The notes beneath the pieces are model-generated. The model was not told the origin of the DNA and made no database searches. It saw only the letters and a program-made list of their open reading frames with translations. Position numbers and translations under genes: made by a program. Below are positions 54,590 to 63,767 of a stretch of DNA of 64,000 nucleotides, piece after piece (position 1 is the stretch's first letter; every line of letters begins with the position of its first letter). Source of the stretch: CF-167 sp963695195. GTDB lineage: Bacteria; Chloroflexota; Limnocylindria; QHBO01. The stretch lies in assembly GCA_963695195.1 (NCBI GenBank), contig CAVOGE010000007.1, positions 992,001-1,056,000 of the forward strand, in the 5' to 3' direction.

Positions 54590-55927
54590 GGTAAGTCGTT
54601 CCAGCGCGGCGAGCGGGAGCCAGAGCCAGTCGGGCCGGTTGTTCGCCTCGTAACGGACTTCGTAGCACGCCTTCTCGATCTCGAAGGCCGTACACAACCG
54701 TTCCTCAGCGTGCGTGAGGCCACCGTACCCGGACAGCAGGGCGGCGCGGGCCGCTGGCACCCACGAGTCAGGGAGCGGGCCGCCGCGGTCGCGGTGCGCG
54801 ACTTGGGCTGCGTAGTCGAGCGACCGAAGCATCCCGGACAGGTCGCGGAGTGGCGATGCCGGCGCTCGTCGCTCGGCGAGGGTTCGCGCGGGCTCGCCCT
54901 CGAAGTCGATCACCGTGAAGCCGGTGCCCGTCCGCAGTAACTGCCCCAGGTGGTAGTCGCCGTGAATCCGGGTGGCCCGCGCCGTCTCGGCAGAGGCGAT
55001 GGCCCAGAGGCGATGGCGGATGCCCCGCGCCACGGCCTGCAGCCGCTCGCTCGCCTCGCCGCCCACCACTGCGAGCGCTGCGAGGAGCTGAGTCTCGGCG
55101 GAAACGTGCCAGGCGGTCAGCTCCGCGTCCCATGCGGGGCGCGAAGGGAATGCAGCCAGCTCGGGGCGCGATGCGAGTGCTGCATGCAGCCGCGCCGTCA
55201 GGTCCCCGATCTGCCCGATCCCGGCCATCGCCGCCTCCTGCCGGTCTGCCGGGCCGGACAGGCAGTCCAGGACCCATTCCCACGCGTCACCAGCGGAGGG
55301 AACGAGCTGCTGCAGCATGGCAACTGCGCACGGTTCTCCGTCGGCCGGCAGGTACATCGCCCAGCCGTAGAGCAGCGGGGCATCGGCATAGCCGACCGCC
55401 GTCAGGAAGCTGCTGACCTCAACCTCCGGGTTCGCGCCGGGCTCCAGGTGGCGGTAGATCTTCAGGATGAGCCGGTCGCCGAGGATGACCGAGGTGTTCG
55501 ACTGCTCGACCCGCAGGCGCCGCTCGTCCAGGTCAGCGACTGCGCCGCCGCCGCCTCCGCCAAGGAGCGCGGCCAGCGCAGCCGTCGGCTCGAATCTGAA
55601 GCTGCCGCGGTCCGCGCGAATCTCCCCGCCGGACGCGATCAGGCCGACTATCGACCGCCACACGCCCTCGCCGTCGTGCGGTTCACGGAATCCGCCCTCA
55701 CCGCTGACGGCCGGGACGAGGTAGTGGCTCGCCACGCCGTCGGAATCGGTCGCGGTGAGTACCAGCAGCCAGGCGACTCCGTCTGGAAGGGGGGCCGCAT
55801 CCGACACCTCCACACGATTCACCGCGCGCGACTTGCCGCGGAACCAGCGCTGCTCGGCCAGCCACCGCGCGGAGAACGACCCGGCCAGGCGGTGGCGTTG
55901 CGGGTCAGGACTCCGGCTGGGAGCCAT
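54584..55927 (-). CDS. mak: Maltokinase (Mak/Pep2)
   Basis: Maltokinase phosphorylates maltose to maltose 1-phosphate, the donor for alpha-glucan synthesis by GlgE. The 447-residue protein has an N-terminal cap domain (S-A-R-W-L-A-E-Q-R-W-F-R-G-K-S) and an APH-like kinase fold: L-I-L-K-I-Y-R-H-L near residue 155, catalytic R-I-H-G-D-Y-H-L-G-Q-L near 318, and metal-binding V-I-D-F-E-G-E-P. The C-terminal F-E-I-E-K-A-C-Y-E-V-R-Y-E-A-N-N-R-P block is diagnostic. It overlaps treS by 23 bases, the classical TreS-Pep2 pairing. No glgE is in the window. Confidence 0.93.
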   Translation of the reverse strand: MAPSRSPDPQRHRLAGSFSARWLAEQRWFRGKSRAVNRVEVSDAAPLPDGVAWLLVLTATDSDGVASHYLVPAVSGEGGFREPHDGEGVWRSIVGLIASGGEIRADRGSFRFEPTAALAALLGGGGGGAVADLDERRLRVEQSNTSVILGDRLILKIYRHLEPGANPEVEVSSFLTAVGYADAPLLYGWAMYLPADGEPCAVAMLQQLVPSAGDAWEWVLDCLSGPADRQEAAMAGIGQIGDLTARLHAALASRPELAAFPSRPAWDAELTAWHVSAETQLLAALAVVGGEASERLQAVARGIRHRLWAIASAETARATRIHGDYHLGQLLRTGTGFTVIDFEGEPARTLAERRAPASPLRDLSGMLRSLDYAAQVAHRDRGGPLPDSWVPAARAALLSGYGGLTHAEERLCTAFEIEKACYEVRYEANNRPDWLWLPLAALERLTA

Positions 55928-57617
55928 CGGTCAGCAGGAACCAGTAGAACCCATGGGGGCCAAAGGTCAGCAGATAGGGGAGCTCGCCGATGGCCGGGAA
56001 GCGCACGTGCCCGACCAGCTCCACCGGCACGCGTCCGTCGTATCGGCGCAGGTCGAGCTCGACGTACTGCGAGAAGCGCGACAGGTTGGCCACGCACAGG
56101 ATCGTGACGCCATCGTATTCGCGCAGGTAGGCGATCACCTGTCGATTGTCGGGGTGCAGGAACTCGATGGATCCTCGCCCGAAGGCGGGGTACCTGCGCC
56201 GGACCTCGATGACGCGTCGCATCCAGTGGAGGAGCGAGCCGGGAATCCGCTCCTGGGCCTCCACGTTGAGTGCCTGGTAGCCGTACACCGGATCCACGAT
56301 GACCGGCGAGTAGAGGGCCGCTGTGTCCGCGGTGGAGAAGCCGGCGTTGCGGTCGCCGGTCCACTGCATCGGCGTTCGCACGCCGTTCCGATCACCGAGG
56401 TAGACGTTGTCGCCCATGGCGATCTCGTCCCCGTAGTAGATGACCGGCGTGCCTGGCATCGACAGCAGGAGCATGTTGAGCAGCTCGATCCGCCGGCGGC
56501 TGTTGTCGACCAGCGGGGCCAGGCGGCGCCGAATGCCCAGGTTGATTCGCGCCCTCCGATCGGCGGCATATTCGCTCCACATGTAGTCGCGTTCTTCATC
56601 GGACACCATCTCGAGCGTCAACTCGTCGTGGTTGCGCAGGAAGAGCGCCCATTGGCAGTCGCCGGGGATGGCTGGCGTGCCCTCCATGATCTCGACGATC
56701 GGCGTGCGGTCCTCCTTGCGCAGGGCGATCCAGAGGCGGGGCATGAGCGGGAAATGGAACGCCATGTGGCACTCGTCGCCGTCGCCGAAGTACGGGCGTG
56801 TGTCCTCGGGCCGCTGGTTCGCCTCGGCGAGGAGCATCCGGTTGGGGTAGCGCTCGTCCATCGCCGCCCGCAACTTCTTGAGCACGGCGTGGGTCTCGGG
56901 CAGGTTCTCCGAACTCGTTCCATCGCGCTCGACCAGGTACGGCACGGCGTCCAGCCGCAACCCGTCGACGCCCATGTCGAGCCAGAACTGCATCACCCGC
57001 GTGATCGCCTTCACCACCTGCGGGTTGTCGTAGTTGAGATCGGGCTGGTGGCTGAAAAACCGATGCCAGTAGTACTGCTGCGTCCCCTGGTCCCACGCCC
57101 AGTTCGAGGTCTCGGTATCGGTGAAGATGATCCGGGTGTCCGCATACCGATGATCGTCGTCGGACCAGACGTACCAGTCCCGCTTCGGGTTGTCGCGCGA
57201 GGAGCGCGACTCGATGAACCACGGGTGCTGATCACTGGTGTGGTTGACGACCAGCTCGGTGATGATGCGCAGGCCGCGCTTGTGGGCCGCGCGGACGAAG
57301 GTTCGGAATTGGCGACGCGTCCCGTAGTCGGGGTGCACATCGGTGAAGTCGGCGATGTCGTAGCCGTCGTCGCGCAGCGGCGAGGGATAGAACGGCAGCA
57401 GCCAGACGGCGGTCACGCCCAGGCTCGCGATGTAGTCGAGCCGCTGGGTCAGGCCCTCGAAGTCGCCGATGCCGTCGTTCGAGGAATCCGCGAAGGCCTT
57501 GACGTGGAGCTGGTAGATGATCGCGTCCTTGTACCAGAGCGGATCGTCAGCCGACGAGCGCTTGGTGGGGGCCTGTGGATGCGGCCGCTCCGCCGGGCGT
57601 TTCACCGTCTGAGTCAC
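55905..57617 (-). CDS. treS: Trehalose synthase (maltose alpha-D-glucosyltransferase)
   Basis: TreS interconverts trehalose and maltose. The 570-residue GH13 protein shows L-W-Y-K-D-A-I-I-Y-Q-L-H-V-K at its start. The nucleophile aspartate is in G-V-D-G-L-R-L-D-A-V-P-Y, the general acid in M-L-L-A-E-A-N-Q, and the third residue in F-L-R-N-H-D-E-L-T-L. N-G-V-R-T-P-M-Q-W and the TreS-specific D-R-N-A-G-F-S follow. A C-terminal beta domain ends the protein. There is no fused kinase; maltokinase is the next, overlapping gene. It is 20 bases downstream of the GH38 gene, inside the same sugar operon. Confidence 0.95.
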   Translation of the reverse strand: MTQTVKRPAERPHPQAPTKRSSADDPLWYKDAIIYQLHVKAFADSSNDGIGDFEGLTQRLDYIASLGVTAVWLLPFYPSPLRDDGYDIADFTDVHPDYGTRRQFRTFVRAAHKRGLRIITELVVNHTSDQHPWFIESRSSRDNPKRDWYVWSDDDHRYADTRIIFTDTETSNWAWDQGTQQYYWHRFFSHQPDLNYDNPQVVKAITRVMQFWLDMGVDGLRLDAVPYLVERDGTSSENLPETHAVLKKLRAAMDERYPNRMLLAEANQRPEDTRPYFGDGDECHMAFHFPLMPRLWIALRKEDRTPIVEIMEGTPAIPGDCQWALFLRNHDELTLEMVSDEERDYMWSEYAADRRARINLGIRRRLAPLVDNSRRRIELLNMLLLSMPGTPVIYYGDEIAMGDNVYLGDRNGVRTPMQWTGDRNAGFSTADTAALYSPVIVDPVYGYQALNVEAQERIPGSLLHWMRRVIEVRRRYPAFGRGSIEFLHPDNRQVIAYLREYDGVTILCVANLSRFSQYVELDLRRYDGRVPVELVGHVRFPAIGELPYLLTFGPHGFYWFLLTDGSQPES

Positions 57618-57637
57618 AGCCCAGAGGTTACCCGCCT

Positions 57638-60451
57638 TCAGCCGTTCTGGCGCGGCCCGGTTGCGTCGAGCACACCTGCGCGCCCGCTCGAGGAGTCGTG
57701 ACGGCGCAACTGGATCGTACGAATCTCGGCGGGGCCGAGGATCAGGGTCAATACTTCGCCGCTGATCGCCAGTGGCTCACCGGGCTCACCGCGGAGGCTC
57801 GCCTCGCGCGCCTCGGTCAGGCCGCCGCGCACGACGACTTCGCGCGTTGCGGCAGACAGATTGACGATCCGCGCCTCCAGCCACCCGTCTCGGCGGCGCA
57901 GCGATGCCAGCGCAACCTGCTCGCCCTCCACGCTCACTGCGAGGTCACCGGCCCCGCGCGGCGGCCAGTTCACCCCAGGCGAGGCGCTGCCGGCGGCGGT
58001 CAGCAGGCCGTGCCTGTAGCGTTCCGCTGCATCGACAACCCCGCCATCGACCCAGCCACCGGCGTGGGGATAGAGACCGAATGTCATCCGCCAGGGGCCG
58101 CGCATCTGCGCATCCGGGATGGCGATCTCGGGACCGGCGGGATCTTGCCTGAAGGGATTGTCGTAGCGACTGATCCACCCCGTCGACCGGAGGATGGTGA
58201 CCGCGAGCTCGCGCCCCTCATCGGTCAGCTCGTACTCGGACAGGTGGTCGAGCAGCACCGCCAGGCCCCCCGCATCGACCCAGCCATGCGCCGGGAAGGT
58301 TGCGAGCGGCTCCTCGCGGTAGCCGCCCTCGCCCGCTGTTCCCCGTTCTACCACCGCGAACTGGCCCTCGGCGCTCGACCGCTCGTCCCGCCGCGGAAGG
58401 GGAGCGTGGAAGCGGACGCGGTGATCTTCGCATTGGTTGTCGAAGGCCACCGTCACACGGAGAAATGGCTCACCCGCTCGCAGCTCGACTTCGGTGACGA
58501 CCTCGGTTGCGGTGGTCTCGACGCTGCGGCCCGACCTGTCGGACAGGGAGCTTGCTGGCCACTGGTAGGTTCGAACGATCCGCAGTCTCCCCAGCACAGG
58601 TCCCTGCTGCCCGACCATGACCGATACGCCCTCGGGCGTATCCGCGAGGCGATCGCCCGGCGGCGCCCCGTAGTTGTAGGAGTCACCGACGTCACCGCCG
58701 TTCACGATGCGCCCCACCCCGGCGGCCGCGACTCCACCGGCCGTCTGGAGTTCCATCTCTCCGTTTGGCGAAACCGTGACGGTGATGAGGCCGTTCGTCA
58801 TCGAGCGCTCGGATACAAACACCGCACCGGATGAGTCGGCGGTACCCTCGATCGCCCGGACGGCAGTCCAGCCAAGCGGAGGGACCGGCACGGACGCGGC
58901 GAGCCTCCGACGCGGCAGAGCCACGATGTGCGCGCGCCACCTCTCCCCGGGAGCCGCACGCATCGCGGCAGTCACCTCAGCACGCAGGCCGTCAACATCG
59001 AGTTGAGCGGGTTCGGGGTCGATGTCGACCGTGAACGTGATCGTGCGTCCGTCGATTCGGTAGCCGTTCCAGGCGTGATCGAAGATCTCGCGCCCGTGGA
59101 AACGGCGAAAGAGCTCATCGACCTGTTCGCCGCGCAGTTCTTCGTCGAAAAGGGTCCGCTTCTTACGCGCCAACTCCTGAGTCGGCAGGCGGGTGCCGTC
59201 AGGCAACTCAAAGGCCACGGAATCCCACTCCTCGGGGACGAAGAGGTCCGCCTCGACCAGACCGACCCGCGGCGCAGGCGTGGGGTTCAGGACGGCGACT
59301 GCCTGCTGCGGTACGCCACGGGCGACTGCGACCGCTACGCGGCGGGCCAGCGTGCCGGCAATCTGCTCCGCCTCTGCGAATCGCACGAGCACCTGGCGCA
59401 CGACCGGGTCGCTGCTGCATCCGCAGATGGAGTCATGCGCCGAGTTCTCGATCACCTTTCCCCAGGCGAGACGCAGGAAGGCCGACGGCCATCCCTCAGG
59501 GGCGACGTGCAGGGCCGTCAGCGGCTCGGCGTAGCGCTCGAGAAGGGTCTCCGCCCGCCCGGCGGCCTGCTTGATGTCGATGCGGGCACTCGCCACCCCC
59601 ATGAGAACGTTGGCGCGGGCTCCGGAGCGCATCTCTCCGCGCCAGATCGGATCGTGCACCGCCAGCGCTGGGGCCGAACCGATGTACTGCGCAAGGGTCG
59701 AGATCCGCATGGGTGGCGTCCCGGACAGCCCGTTGAAGCGGCTGACGAGCGCCACCAGATCCGGTGTCGGGGCGGTGTGGTCGGTGCCGTACATCGCCAA
59801 CGCCGGGTCGCCGCCGAACCATGGGCGAGCCCAGTCCGTGAACCGCTCAGCCGCGGCGGCCAGCCCGTCTGGCACCGCGAACAGGGACGCGGCGTTGCCG
59901 TACCCGGCGGGGAGGTACTCGGCCCGCACCCAGGACCCGTCGGGCGCCTCCCAGCGGAAGACGTGGCGGTCCACTGCGGCTGGGACGCCTCGCCACACGA
60001 CGGCATCGGCCAGCCCGGCACGTCGGAGGATCTGGGGCATCTGCGCGACATGGCCGAACATGTCCGGCAGGTAGCCGACCCGCATCGGTCCGCCGAACGC
60101 CTCACCGCGCTCCCAGCCCCGCTCGAGGTTTCGCACCAGGGTCTCGCCGCTGACCAGGAACTCATCCATGAGGATCTGCCATGGCCCGATGGCCAGTCGC
60201 CCGCTCTCCACGTAACGGCGGATAAGGTCCGCCTGCTCGGGGCGGATCTCGAGGTAGTCATCGATCGTCGCAAGCTGCCCGTCCAGGGTGAATGCGAAGT
60301 CAGGCCCGGCTTCGAGCATCTCGAGCACACGGTCGACGACCTCGACGAGCTGCATCCGGAACGACTGGAACGGCCGATACCACTCTCGGTCCCAATGCGT
60401 GTGCGGAACAAGGTGGATCGGAGAGTCACCGTCGCCGTTTCCGGATGTCAT
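57638..60451 (-). CDS. Glycoside hydrolase family 38 alpha-mannosidase
   Basis: A 937-residue GH38 enzyme. Zinc-binding H-T-H-W-D-R-E-W-Y is at residues about 17-25. The nucleophile region is V-G-Y-L-P-D-M-F-G-H, and the third metal-site segment is E-N-S-A-H-D-S-I-C-G-C-S. Large beta-sandwich domains follow. GH38 enzymes cleave alpha-mannosides, including mannosylglycerate-type compounds in the MngB subgroup. No signal peptide is present, so it acts in the cytoplasm on imported sugar. It lies between the ABC permeases and treS, which suggests it processes the importer's substrate. Confidence 0.9.
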   Translation of the reverse strand: MTSGNGDGDSPIHLVPHTHWDREWYRPFQSFRMQLVEVVDRVLEMLEAGPDFAFTLDGQLATIDDYLEIRPEQADLIRRYVESGRLAIGPWQILMDEFLVSGETLVRNLERGWERGEAFGGPMRVGYLPDMFGHVAQMPQILRRAGLADAVVWRGVPAAVDRHVFRWEAPDGSWVRAEYLPAGYGNAASLFAVPDGLAAAAERFTDWARPWFGGDPALAMYGTDHTAPTPDLVALVSRFNGLSGTPPMRISTLAQYIGSAPALAVHDPIWRGEMRSGARANVLMGVASARIDIKQAAGRAETLLERYAEPLTALHVAPEGWPSAFLRLAWGKVIENSAHDSICGCSSDPVVRQVLVRFAEAEQIAGTLARRVAVAVARGVPQQAVAVLNPTPAPRVGLVEADLFVPEEWDSVAFELPDGTRLPTQELARKKRTLFDEELRGEQVDELFRRFHGREIFDHAWNGYRIDGRTITFTVDIDPEPAQLDVDGLRAEVTAAMRAAPGERWRAHIVALPRRRLAASVPVPPLGWTAVRAIEGTADSSGAVFVSERSMTNGLITVTVSPNGEMELQTAGGVAAAGVGRIVNGGDVGDSYNYGAPPGDRLADTPEGVSVMVGQQGPVLGRLRIVRTYQWPASSLSDRSGRSVETTATEVVTEVELRAGEPFLRVTVAFDNQCEDHRVRFHAPLPRRDERSSAEGQFAVVERGTAGEGGYREEPLATFPAHGWVDAGGLAVLLDHLSEYELTDEGRELAVTILRSTGWISRYDNPFRQDPAGPEIAIPDAQMRGPWRMTFGLYPHAGGWVDGGVVDAAERYRHGLLTAAGSASPGVNWPPRGAGDLAVSVEGEQVALASLRRRDGWLEARIVNLSAATREVVVRGGLTEAREASLRGEPGEPLAISGEVLTLILGPAEIRTIQLRRHDSSSGRAGVLDATGPRQNG

Positions 60452-60498
60452 GTGAGCTTGAGCCTAGTCGGTCTTGCCAGGCCCGCGCCAACGGACTC

Positions 60499-61392
60499 CT
60501 ACTTCACAGAGCCCGCGAGCAGCCCCTGGACGAAGAAACGCTGGAGGCTGAGGAACACGATCAGCGGCACGACCATGATCACGAATGCCGCGGCCGCGAG
60601 CAGGCTCCACTCCGTCGCGTACGTGCCCAACAGCTGGGTGACCTTGACTGTCATCGGCTGAATGGCGTTGCGTTGAGCGTAGACCAGCGCCATCAGCAGG
60701 TCGTTCCAGACCCACAGGAACTGGAAGATCCCGTACGCGGCGATCGCTGGAACTGACAGGGGCACCACGATCGTGCGGAAAATACCCACATTCGAGGCCC
60801 CGTCCATCCGTGCGGCCTCGATCAAGTCCCTCGGCAGGGTGATAAAGAAATTCCGCAGGAGGAATATACCGAACGGCAGGGCGTATGCGGTATGGGCGAG
60901 CCACACCGCGCCGTAGTTCGTCAGCAGGCCGGTCCCACTCTCGCGGAAGGCGGTGACAAGCGGGATGAAGCCGACCTGCACCGGCACCATCAGCATCGCG
61001 ACGATGACGAGGAAGGTCGTGTCACGCAGTGGGAACTTCACCCAGGAGAGGGCATACGCGGCCATCGACGCGATGAGCAGCGGCAGCAGCGTCGACGGGA
61101 TCGTGATGAACAGGCTGTTCAGGAACGCCCCTCCCATGCCCTCCGCGGAGAAGACCCGCTCGTAGTTTGCGAGCGTGAAGCGCGGCTCGAGCAGGACCGT
61201 CCACCATCCGGTGGCCCGCATGTCGGCGCTGGGGCGGAACGAGGTGATCAGCAGGCCGAGCGAGGGGACCAGCCAGACGAGGCCGATGAGCCCCAGGATG
61301 ATGTGGGTCGGGCCCCGCCCAGCGATGCGCGCCAGGCGCCCGCTGATCGTAAGCGGCTTGCCGTCGGCAGTCGTATCACGGAGGGCTGTCAC
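60499..61392 (-). CDS. Carbohydrate ABC transporter permease (MalG-like)
   Basis: A 297-residue inner-membrane permease with six hydrophobic helices. The binding-protein-dependent loop motif is E-A-A-R-M-D-G-A-S-N-V-G-I-F-R-T-I-V-V-P-L, and P-V-Q-V-G-F-I-P-L lies upstream of it. Its C terminus ends Q-R-F-F-V-Q-G-L-L-A-G-S-V-K, a signature of MalG/CUT1 permeases. I start at the GTG at 61392, which shares a base with the upstream permease's TAG (TAGTG). The GH38 gene follows 47 bases after its stop. Confidence 0.93.
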   Translation of the reverse strand: MTALRDTTADGKPLTISGRLARIAGRGPTHIILGLIGLVWLVPSLGLLITSFRPSADMRATGWWTVLLEPRFTLANYERVFSAEGMGGAFLNSLFITIPSTLLPLLIASMAAYALSWVKFPLRDTTFLVIVAMLMVPVQVGFIPLVTAFRESGTGLLTNYGAVWLAHTAYALPFGIFLLRNFFITLPRDLIEAARMDGASNVGIFRTIVVPLSVPAIAAYGIFQFLWVWNDLLMALVYAQRNAIQPMTVKVTQLLGTYATEWSLLAAAAFVIMVVPLIVFLSLQRFFVQGLLAGSVK

Positions 61393-62336
61393 TACTGCAC
61401 TGCCTCGGCTCGGAAGCGGCGGATATTGAAGATCATGACCGGCACCAGCAGCGCCAGCATCACCGTGGCGATGGCGGCGCCGTAGCCCCACTGGCCCTGT
61501 TGGAATGCACCCTGGTACATCGAGAAGGCCATCACGCGGCTGGATACCCCCGGGCCACCATTGGTCATGACGTAGATGATGTCAAAGAGCTTGATCACGT
61601 TGACGACGAGCGTCACGGCCACAACCGAGATGGGGAGGCTCACCATCGGCACGATGATGCGCCAGAAGATCTGCGCCTCCGTCGCGCCATCGACCCGGGC
61701 CGCCTCGAGGACTTCGTTTGAGATGCCCTTGATCGCGGCTGACAGGATGACCGTGGCGAATCCGACGGACGCCCATATGCCAACCACGATGAGTGCCCAG
61801 TTGACCGTGTCGGGGTTGCCGAGCAGGGCGACCGGCCCCGCGTCCGCGACGCCGAGGATCGCGTTCAGCAGCCCGGTCTGCTGATCAGGGGCGTAGACAA
61901 AGCGCCAGATGATGGCGAGTGATGTTGCAGCGATTGCCTGTGGCAGGAAGACCACGCTTTTGATGAGCGCCTCGTAGCGGACCCGGGTCGCCATCACGGC
62001 CAGGACCAGGCCCACGAGGACCGTCAGGGACACGTAGAAGACGATCCACAGCACGTTGTTCCACAACGCGCCTGACGGCGGGAAGCCGAGGCGTAGGAAA
62101 TTCGGGTCCTGCGTGAAGAGCCGCACCCAGTTGTCGAAGCCGACCCAGTCGGTGAATCCGCCGCCCCGTCCGCGGTTGAAGCTGAGCAGGATTGTGGAGA
62201 CGGTGGGGTACGCGAGGAAGGCCACGAGCAGCAGAACAGCCGGCGAGAGGAAGACCATCGCCGCCCAGGGAATCCGCGCGCCCACCTTCGACGGGCCCCT
62301 CTTCGAGGGCATCGCGGGTGGATTCGCCGTCGTCAT
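61392..62336 (-). CDS. Carbohydrate ABC transporter permease (MalF-like)
   Basis: A 314-residue permease with six helices. The EAA loop is L-E-A-A-R-V-D-G-A-T-E-A-Q-I-F-W-R-I-I-V-P. The N terminus (A-M-V-F-L-S-P-A-V-L-L-L-V-A-F-L-A-Y-P) is typical of MalF/UgpA-type CUT1 permeases. It pairs with the MalG-like protein encoded directly after it to form the transmembrane pore. The substrate-binding protein gene lies 72 bases upstream on the same strand. Confidence 0.93.
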   Translation of the reverse strand: MTTANPPAMPSKRGPSKVGARIPWAAMVFLSPAVLLLVAFLAYPTVSTILLSFNRGRGGGFTDWVGFDNWVRLFTQDPNFLRLGFPPSGALWNNVLWIVFYVSLTVLVGLVLAVMATRVRYEALIKSVVFLPQAIAATSLAIIWRFVYAPDQQTGLLNAILGVADAGPVALLGNPDTVNWALIVVGIWASVGFATVILSAAIKGISNEVLEAARVDGATEAQIFWRIIVPMVSLPISVVAVTLVVNVIKLFDIIYVMTNGGPGVSSRVMAFSMYQGAFQQGQWGYGAAIATVMLALLVPVMIFNIRRFRAEAVQ

Positions 62337-62408
62337 GGGCAGCCGCTCCCTCCTTGTTGAGTCAGGAGTGTCGGGGGAAGGGCGACTCGCCCCTCCCCCG
62401 ACCGAGTC

Positions 62409-63743
62409 TTACGAGGAGGCCCAGGCGGCCGCCGTCGCGGTCTGGAACTCCGCGAGGATCGGTCCCATCGCCTCGCCTCGCAGCGCGGACTGCAGGACGG
62501 CGCCGAGATCGGTGCCGGGGAGCAGGTCGGATCCGTCGAAGCGGACTGCCGTCGCGGTCGTAACCTGCTTTGCCTCGTTCTGGATGAGGATCGTCGGGTA
62601 GACGCTCGTATCCACGGCCTTGATCGGCGAGATGATCGTCCCGCCGGCGGCCCACACCTGACCGGCCTCGGCGGTCGTCAGGTATTCCATGAACGCAGCG
62701 ACATCCTTGTCCTTGACCAGCGCCGCCATCACGTCGCCACCGTAGGTGACGAGTCCGGCGCCCTTGCCGTCGATGGTCGGGAAGTCGAACCAGTCGATGG
62801 CGGTGCCTTCATGGCCCTTGAGGGCCGGGTTGACGTCCGCGCCGGTGGCGATGCCGCCGACGAATCCGCCCTCGTAGAACAGCTCGGCCGACGGACTCGT
62901 GCCGAAGACCTTGGTGATGCCGTCGACGAAGGCGGTGGCGAGAGCGCCATCAACCCCACCGTCCATGTTGTCGGCGGTGTAGAGCTCGAGCATCTTGTCG
63001 ATGGCGGTCTGCACCGACGGATCGGTCCAGTCGCCAGTGGGGCCGAAGAGCGTGTCATAGGCTTCCGGCCCGTTCAGCTTGAGGTAAATCATCTCGAAGA
63101 TGTCGGTCAGGTTCCAGCTGTCGCCGGCGGCCACGGACCACGGCGTTGCTCCAGCGTCCTTGATGTCGCTGGTCAGCGCCAGGAGGTCGTCCCAGGTCGC
63201 GGGGGGTGCGGTCACGCCCAATGCCGTGAATCGGTCGGGGCTGTACCACATCGTCGCCTTCGAGTTCAGCTTGACCATGACACCGTAGAGATCGCCGTCG
63301 ACAACGCCGACGTCAAGGATGCCGGGCGCGTAGTTGTCCGCGATCGACGACTGCGCGATGCCGAGGTCCGCCATCGAGATGAGTGACCCGTCGCGGGCCA
63401 GACTGCGCAGCGTCCCGATACCCGGGATGATCGCCACGTCCGGCGGATTGCCGCCGGTGATGCGAGTCCGCAGCACGGTTGCGTAGTCGGTCCGGTTGGC
63501 CTCGTAGGTGGCCTCAATGCCGGTCTTTTCGGTAAACGCTGCGAGCACGGCCAAGAATGCCGTCTCTTCAGCGCCGCCCCACAGCGACGTGACGACGATC
63601 GATCCATCGCCTTCGGGGACGTCAGTACCGCCACCGCCACCGCTACTGCTAGCGCTGGGGCCGGGGGTCGTGCTCGCCGTCGAGCACGCGCCGAGCACGA
63701 GCGCCACGATCAGCGCCGGTGCGAGTAGATGAAACTTCCGCAT
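62409..63743 (-). CDS. Extracellular sugar-binding lipoprotein of the ABC importer
   Basis: A 444-residue solute-binding protein with a lipobox (L-V-L-G-A-C, cysteine near residue 20) and a Ser/Gly tether. A family 1-type periplasmic-binding fold follows: V-T-S-L-W-G-G-A-E-E-T-A-F, P-P-D-V-A-I-I-P-G-I-G, P-A-T-W-D-D-L-L-A-L and F-E-G-G-F-V-G-like Y-E-G-G-F-V-G. It is most like binding proteins for oligosaccharides or alpha-glucosides; the ligand is unproven. Its ATG has GAGGAAC upstream. The ATP-binding subunit gene ends 24 bases upstream, so the order is ATPase, binding protein, two permeases, hydrolases. Confidence 0.9.
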   Translation of the reverse strand: MRKFHLLAPALIVALVLGACSTASTTPGPSASSSGGGGGTDVPEGDGSIVVTSLWGGAEETAFLAVLAAFTEKTGIEATYEANRTDYATVLRTRITGGNPPDVAIIPGIGTLRSLARDGSLISMADLGIAQSSIADNYAPGILDVGVVDGDLYGVMVKLNSKATMWYSPDRFTALGVTAPPATWDDLLALTSDIKDAGATPWSVAAGDSWNLTDIFEMIYLKLNGPEAYDTLFGPTGDWTDPSVQTAIDKMLELYTADNMDGGVDGALATAFVDGITKVFGTSPSAELFYEGGFVGGIATGADVNPALKGHEGTAIDWFDFPTIDGKGAGLVTYGGDVMAALVKDKDVAAFMEYLTTAEAGQVWAAGGTIISPIKAVDTSVYPTILIQNEAKQVTTATAVRFDGSDLLPGTDLGAVLQSALRGEAMGPILAEFQTATAAAWASS

Positions 63744-63767
63744 GGGTTCCTCCTATGACCGCCGGCG